DNA of 64,000 bases from Capra hircus (Eukaryota > Chordata > Mammalia > Artiodactyla > Bovidae), in contig NW_017189517.1 of the NCBI RefSeq assembly GCF_001704415.2, positions 11,791,167 to 11,855,166 on the forward strand, read 5' to 3'. Shown here in pieces: positions 58,297-64,000 of the stretch. The notes below the pieces were generated by a model, which ran no database searches, had not been told where the DNA came from, and saw nothing but the letters and a program-made list of their open reading frames with translations. Every line of letters starts with the position of its first letter. Within the stretch, counting starts at the first letter, position 1. Position numbers and translations under genes: made by a program.

Positions 58297-59270
58297 TCTC
58301 ATGGGTATGAGGTGGTATTTCATGATGGCTTTAGAGAAAAAAAATTCTCTAATGATTACTGATGTTGAGCATCTTTTTGATGTTGGTCATTTGTATATCT
58401 TCTTTAGAGAATTGTCTGATGAAGTACTTTGCCCATTTTTAATCAGCTTAGCTTGTGTTGTTGAGTTGTGTTAGATGTATGATTTTCAAATATTCTCTCA
58501 CATTACACAGGTTGTCATTTGAGTCTGTCAGTTGTTTCCTTTGATGCATAAACATTTTTAAGTTTGATGTAGTCCCATTTGTCTTTTTTGCTTTTGTTGC
58601 CTCTGCTTTTGGTGTCATATCTATCCAATAAAGCATTGCCACATCCAATTTGTTGAAATGTTTCCTCTATGTTTTATAGTTTTAGGTCTTAAGTTTAGGT
58701 ATTTAATCCATTTTGAGTTACTTTTTGTATGTGATGTGAAGAAAGGGTCAACCTCATTCTTTTGCATGCAGACATCCAGTTTTCCCTACACCATTTGTTG
58801 AAGGAAGCATTCTTTCCCCCTTGTGTTTCCTTGGTGCCTTTGTTGAAGATCATTTGACCAATATATGCAAGAACTTATTTCTTGGCTCTCTACTCCATTG
58901 GTCTATATGTCTTTATGCCAGTGCCACACTGTAACGATTACTATTGCTTTGTAATAGGTTTTGAAATCAGGAAGCATGAGGCCTCTAGCTTGTCCTTTTC
59001 TCTAAGATCACTCTGGATATTCTAAGTCTCTTGAGATCCCATATGAAGTCTAACGGCAATTTTTGTATAAACAGAAAAATCTAGCACTCATATGTAATCT
59101 GTAGTTTTTTTTAGAATATTTTTTTAAAAAACTGAAATGAAATCAGACCAGGCAGACTTCTCTGCTTTTGCCATGCCTCAGCCTCATGGTGGTGACTGTT
59201 GAGCGCTCCCAATTCTTTTAAGCCATTGCACAGTCTTCAGATGATATGTAACTGTCTCCTATATGTCTCA

Positions 59271-59490
59271 GGTGGCTTCCCACATGGGTCAGAGATAAAG
59301 AACCTGCCTGCCAATGCAGGAGACATAAAAGATGAGGATTCTATCCCTGGGTCAGGAAGATCCCCCGAGGAGGGCATGGCAACCCACTCCAGTAATCTTG
59401 CCTGAAAAATCCCACGGACAGAGGAGTCTGTCAGGCTACAGTGCATGGAGTTGCAAAGAGTTGGACACGACTGAGCAACTGAGCACAAAA
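59271..59490 (+). mobile_element. Bov-tA SINE, diverged
   Basis: GGCTTCCCACATGGGTCAGA head with an insertion (ATAAAAGATGAGG) in the middle, then a standard Bov-A body to GACTGAGCAACTGAGCAC. Confidence 0.88.
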
Positions 59491-60589
59491 ACATGTTTGG
59501 TAATGGTTTGATAGTAATAGGTACTGTGCTAACCTCTAGGTGTCAGAAGGGAAAACATAGGTAATAGGATACAGCTGTGAACAAGACAGCCAGGACATCT
59601 GTCCTCAGAGTGTTTACATGCTAGTTGGAAGAGAGAGATAGTAACCCAAACTGGAAGACAATTTTTGATTATGGTAAATGCAATGAGATATATCAAAAGA
59701 TCACATGATGACATTGTCTAAAGGTTGGAGGGATCTTGAATTAGTCATGGGTCATGGAAGGCTTCAAGGAGCCATTCATGTGGCACGTAAATGTTTGTTG
59801 AATGACTGAATGAATGAACAAGCAAATGAAATACAGACTGAATAAATAGAAGTAAGTTGGTTTCTGGTATGAATATATGTTTATCATTCCATACTGTATG
59901 TAACTCCGTATACAGAACAGCTATAGCTGTTCTGTAGAGACTTAATTGTCTTCTAAGAATAGATCATGGGGTGGGTAAGTCCAGAAGTCCCCAGGTTAGA
60001 TGATGCCCTAACTCAAGAAGGGGCCTAGCAGAGTCAATGATGAAGATCGAGATTTTTACTCTTGGGTAACTTGAGGCTTTGAAGCTCCTAGGCTGATGCC
60101 CTCTTCCTTAGGGGAAGGTTTGAGAGAGGAGGTACCACGAGTTTAGTGTGGGTAACGTCAGTTGTCTAGCAGCACCTGGCACAGGCAATTATAGGATGTG
60201 CACCTACAAGGAGATCTGAATTTGGGAAGAGGAAAGACTTCACGGGAACAGGAAACAGTGAGGAGGAGCTGGGGTGGCATCAGATCTTCCCAGAACACGG
60301 AGGCAGAGCTGATGCCAGAGCCAGAGACACTGTCCTCAGTGACACCATTGCCTTTTCGGGGCTGTACTCAGAGGGGTGGCAATAGACCTTGGGTGCCAGG
60401 CCAGAGGATGTTCCATGGCTTTTCCCCTGGAAGGGTGATAGTAGGAAATTTTGGCCATAGATGAGACTTCTCCCTTAAGGTTTTGTGTGACAGCACCCAT
60501 GGGGATTTGGCTGGGTTTTCATGAATCACTAACCTGACAGGGAATTCCTAGATTTCTGCTTATATCCTAAATGGAAGTTTCATGTCCAT
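59491..60589. other. No recognised feature
   Basis: Intergenic sequence. An 88-codon open frame at 60198-60464 has no recognisable domain. No named repeat. Confidence 0.4.
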
Positions 60590-61316
60590 GGACATAGACA
60601 TATATATTCTCTGAAAGTCCATTGCATGACAATGGCCCTTTACGTGTATTTCCCAATACGGTAGATCCTCTACGTGTGAGCCTTCAAGCTGCAAGCTTTC
60701 AGCCACGTGAACGTGCATTTGCATGTGCAGTCATGTAAGCTAGTTCACGTGTCTGGCATATATTGTCACATGCGTGCATCCTCTACAAGTGGTTGTACTT
60801 GTGCACTTTACTGTAAAGTACTGTAAAGAGTACAGTAGTGTAGTATTTTTATTTCAAGCCCAGCATGTCTGGGAGCAAGCATAAAAGCAGCAGCCATATA
60901 GCTGGGATTACTGTACTTTTCAAGGTACTGTACTGTAAGATGGGCTTCCCTGGTGGCTCAGACAGTAAAGAGCCTGCCTGCAGTACAGGAGACCCGGGTT
61001 CAATCCTTGGGTCGGGAAGATCCTCTGGAGAAGGAAATGGTAACCCACTCCAGTATTCTTGCCTGGAACATCCCATGGATGGAGGAGCCTGGCGGGCTAC
61101 AGTCCATGGGGTCACCAAGAGTCGGAGATGACTGAGTGACTTCACTAGGTATTATTTGTGTGAAAAGTATTATAAACCTATTACAGTACAGTACTATATA
61201 GCCAACTGTGTTACTAATAGTTGGGTATTAGGCTAACTTTGTTGGACTTACAAACAAATTGGACTTAGGAATGGGCTCTTGGAATGGAACTTGTTTGTAT
61301 GTAGGGACTTATTGTA
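60590..61316. mobile_element. Tigger-like DNA transposon remnant, split by a SINE
   Basis: Repeated GTACTGTA words left of the SINE (60820-60940), then TATTACAGTACAGTACTATA, GGCTAACTTTGTTGGACTTA, CAAACAAATTGGACTTAGGA and GGAACTTGTTTGTATGTAGG. This fits the end of a TcMar-Tigger element as I remember it. No transposase frame is left. Left border uncertain. Confidence 0.55.
60941..61141 (+). mobile_element. Bov-tA SINE inside the Tigger-like remnant
   Basis: GGGCTTCCCTGGTGGCTCAG through GAGTCGGAGATGACTGAGTG; nearly full-length and well preserved. Confidence 0.92.
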
Positions 61317-61707
61317 GTCAGGCACAGATTCAAACCACTTAAAGGAAGATGCCATTAAAAGACCTGTATTGGGGATTATGAGTCCTAGGTCTCAAGCCTA
61401 TGACATTTCACATGATGCCCAACCTCCCTGGACTGCAGTTACCTCATCTAGAAAATGACCACATGATTCCAGCTGCTCCTTTCAGCATGAGATTCAATGA
61501 TGATATAACTCTTGCAAGTGTAGATATTCCCCTGGGACCCATGGTGATTTTGTGCAAACCACAGAGGTCAAATGGGCCCAAGCCTCTTGGGTATGGAGGA
61601 GGAAAAACAGTACATTATTTACAAGATTTCCTAGATTCTGAAGTAGTTGGGTTTGTCAAATATGCAACGATGAAGGAAATTAGAAACATAAGGTTAGGAG
61701 TGAAGGG
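61317..61707. other. No recognised feature
   Basis: Intergenic. A 117-codon open frame (61400-61753, plus) runs into the next SINE and shows no recognisable protein. Confidence 0.4.
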
Positions 61708-61822
61708 CTGCCACTCTCCCCTGGTGGTCCAGGGATTAAGACTGTGCTTCTGATGCAGGGGGCTCTGGCTGGTCCCTTATCAGGGAACTAAGATCCCACA
61801 GGCAGCCAAAAGGAAAAAACAA
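61708..61822 (+). mobile_element. CHR-type SINE
   Basis: TCTCCCCTGGTGGTCCAGGG to CCACAGGCAGCCAAAAGG and an AAAC-rich tail extending to about 61870. Confidence 0.84.
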
Positions 61823-62495
61823 ACAAACCACAAGAAAAACAAATGTCAAAGGACAAGAAGGAAAAATCAAAAAATCAAAACATTGGAGCTTTATTCCCAA
61901 GTTGCAAGGTACAGCTGTCGGGAATGTCCCCCATCCTCCTCATCCCCCAACTCCCTGTACCCCTGCCTCCACTGCCCCCATCCCTGGGGCACTTCCTACC
62001 CTTTAGAGACTGTGCAAGCAAGTCAGCTGGATCCTTGGACCCAAGCAAGCCCCTCATCTATTTGCCCTATTTCCTGATTCTGGAGGACCATACTTCACTC
62101 TAGAATCCTGTGGAATATCTCAGTGACTGCGGTGGTCAAAGTTTTGGATATATTGAGTTTCTCCATTTGGGGGTTCATGTGCTTCTGATGGTTTGAAAAT
62201 CTGCTTTCAATGAATCTTTCCGTTGAATGTTCTGTAGTAATCAGATGGCTACAGAGTTAGATATGGTTCTTTTCACTCCAGATGCATCTGTAGTAACATT
62301 TAGTAAAATTCTTTTGTCAACGTAATAAAGCAGAAAAACCAGAAGGATCGATAGCCCCCACCTGTGGGGGGAAGTTATGCGTAGGGAATAGAAGTTTCAG
62401 AAATAGTGTTTTAGAGGGTTTTCATCTTTGCAATATGTATTTTTTTAAAAAGAATGACAGTTGAGAATGTTCTGCTTGCTATTTTGATATCACTT
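61823..62495. other. No recognised feature
   Basis: After the SINE tail, a CCT-rich segment (61920-61990) and AT-rich sequence. No gene or named repeat. Confidence 0.4.
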
Positions 62496-62502
62496 AGGCT
62501 AG

Positions 62503-63076
62503 TGCAGATGGTGATTGCAGCCATGAAATTAAAAGATGCTTACTCCTTGGAAGAAAAGTTATGACCAACCTAGAGAGCATATTCAAAAGCAGAGACATTA
62601 CTTCTCCAACAAAGGTCTGTCTAGCGAAGGCTCTGGTTTTTCCAGTGGTCATGTATGGATGTGAGATTTGGACTGTGAAGAACGCTGATCGCTGAAGAAT
62701 TGATGCTTTTGAACTGTGGTGTTGGAGAAGACTCTTGAGTCCCTTGGACTGCAAGGAGATCCAACCAGTCCATTCTGAAGGAGATCAGCCCTGGCATTTC
62801 TTTGGAAGGAATGATGCTAAAGCTGAAACTCCAATACTTTGGCCACCTCATGCGAAGAGTTGACTCATTGGAAAAGACTCTGATGCTGGGAGGGATTGGG
62901 GGCAGGAGGAGAAGGGGACGACCGAGGATGCAATGGCTCGATGGCATCACCGACTCGATGGACATGAGTTTGAGTGAACTCTGGGAGTTGGTGATGGACA
63001 GGGAGGCCTGGCGTGCTGTGATTCATGGGGTCGCAAAGAGTCGGACATGACTGAGCGACTGAACTGAACTGAACTG
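62503..63076 (+). mobile_element. BovB LINE 3' fragment
   Basis: 574 bp of BovB starting at TGCAGATGGTGATTGCAGCC and ending in the ACTGAACTGA terminus. Short duplication AGGCTAG at 62496-62502 and 63077-63083. A stop (TGA) near 62693 and a 1-bp loss in the VPW-coding stretch break the frame. Confidence 0.93.
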
Positions 63077-63083
63077 AGGCTAG

Positions 63084-63630
63084 AGTATGCAGCCAGTGGT
63101 GGGGGCCCTAAGCAGGACCCCCGTTCCACGTAGTTCACAGTGTTGACACTGAAATTGAGGAGAGGGACAGAAGCCCTGGGTTGTGGAGCTGCAAATTTTG
63201 ACCCCATCCAAGTGGGAGTCCTGAACCCCCAGACGACAGTGAGACCCAGAGGATTGAGTCCTGCCAGAGCCACCTGTACTCACCAGATGGAACTCTCTAC
63301 AGGGGAGGTGCTGGTGTCCAGGGCATGGCAGCCACAGGAAAGGTGAGGCCAGGGGAAAGAAGTGGTTCCTGTCTCCAGGAGCAGCTGTGAGATCAGGTGT
63401 GCACAATCCCGAGGCAATAAGGAAGTGGTGACTGGTGACCGGAAACCCTATGGATCAGAAAGTACTGGGGGAACTGCCAGATGGGGAAAGAAGAAAGGCA
63501 GGAGGTCCATGGGGTGGGGAGAGATGCTAATGAGATGAGAGCGCAGGGGGAAGGGCAGGAGAGAGATTCCTAAGAAGAGACAGACAGCAGGTGTTGATGA
63601 TAAAACTCAAAGAAATAAAGTAGGAGCAGA
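63084..63630. other. No recognised feature
   Basis: Purine-rich intergenic sequence with overlapping short open frames on both strands and no recognised protein. Confidence 0.4.
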
Positions 63631-63644
63631 CTCATTTATCTTTT

Positions 63645-63817
63645 TTTAAATTTATTTAAAAAATTTTTATTTTATATTAGAGCATACTTGAACAATGATG
63701 TGTTAGTTTCAGGTATACAGCAAAGTGATTCAGTTATACATATTCTTTATTTAATTCTTTATTCGTTATCTAATTCTTTCCCCATGGAGATTATTACAGA
63801 ATGTTGAACAGAGGTCC
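63645..63817 (-). mobile_element. L1 3' end
   Basis: Reverse-strand L1 terminus (TTAGTTTCAGGTATACAGCA, AAGTGATTCAGTTATACATA) with the 14-bp duplication CTCATTTATCTTTT at 63631-63644 and 63818-63831. 5'-truncated at about 170 bp. Confidence 0.9.
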
Positions 63818-64000
63818 CTCATTTATCTTTTAATCTTTTTCCTTCCCTTGGGTTGGAGAGACTTGGTGGGGTGTGGCTTTAAGGCGTGGGCAGCCTGGCC
63901 AGCACTGCTCTCCTTCCCCATCTGGCCTGAGCCTGCCCTGACCCTGAGGCTCTGGTTGGAAGGGTCTCTCAGTTCTGACCTCTTGCTCTGTGTACCCTCC

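Larger units (their letters stand above)
57293..59110 (-). mobile_element. Old L1 fragment with two nested SINEs
   Basis: Reverse-strand L1 (older than the 34.3 kb copy) with AGTACCATATATGAATAGAA, CAAGGTCCATCCATGG, GATCCATTCATTCATCAATG, ATGAGGTGGTATTTCATGAT, GATGTTGAGCATCTTTTTGA, TGTTGAAGATCATTTGACCA and AGGAAGCATGAGGCCTCTAG in order. Split by a CHR SINE (57672-57805) and a Bov-A SINE (58164-58296). Confidence 0.85.

Noticed and set aside
22400..64000. Search for the GPC4 neighbours expected on X (TFDP3 or USP26 type single-exon genes)
   Set aside because: No long intact open frame other than LINE remnants is present downstream, so no neighbouring gene can be called in this window.
1..64000. 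CRISPR arrays, prophage, operons or other prokaryotic systems
   Set aside because: The window is vertebrate genomic DNA with spliceosomal introns and ruminant retroposons. The regular repeats are SINE/LINE copies and not evenly spaced short repeats.

Overview
This is a mammalian genomic window, almost certainly from a ruminant (cattle, sheep, goat or a close relative). Seven coding exons with canonical splice sites form the 3' two-thirds of glypican-4 (GPC4). The interspersed repeats are ruminant-type: Bov-tA and Bov-A2 SINEs, CHR-type tRNA SINEs, BovB (RTE-class) LINEs and ruminant L1 3' ends. GPC4 is X-linked in placental mammals, so the window is probably from the X chromosome; that is inference from synteny and is not visible in the sequence.

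Layout. Positions 1-2700 are the end of the intron before the first visible exon. The exons are 2701-3092, 14733-14898, 20066-20196, 20281-20427, 21116-21252, 21894-22069 and 22178-22380 (stop codon), all on the + strand. By length (450 codons plus stop, against about 556 residues in mammals) they should be exons 3-9 of 9; exons 1-2 lie left of the window. The introns are very uneven: 11.6 kb and 5.2 kb, then 84, 688, 641 and 108 bp, so the last five exons lie within 2.3 kb. A likely 3' UTR follows, with candidate poly(A) signals near 22.78, 22.82, 24.24 and 24.72 kb and further candidates at 25.2-25.7 kb. The stretch 22381-26755 has no recognisable ruminant SINE or LINE, unlike the rest of the window.

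From about 26.8 kb to the end I see no gene. It is repeat-rich intergenic DNA: nine BovB pieces (the longest 49.43-51.80 kb, with endonuclease and reverse transcriptase remnants; two head-to-tail at 39.5-41.4 kb), L1 fragments, about two dozen SINEs across the window, MIRs and a Tigger-like DNA transposon remnant. Many insertions have clear target-site duplications (TSDs), which allow exact boundaries and relative ages.

The encoded protein piece is the glypican core from about residue 107: the Cys-rich helical domain, a furin-type Arg-Ile-Ser-Arg site, Ser-Gly heparan-sulfate attachment sites and a GPI-anchor signal. All parts agree with a functional cell-surface heparan sulfate proteoglycan. 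I found no new biological system. The least explained structures are a 170-bp-arm inverted repeat at 34874-35423, a palindromic mariner-type MITE in a GPC4 intron (20911-20990), and a 69-bp direct repeat at 47.4 and 48.3 kb.
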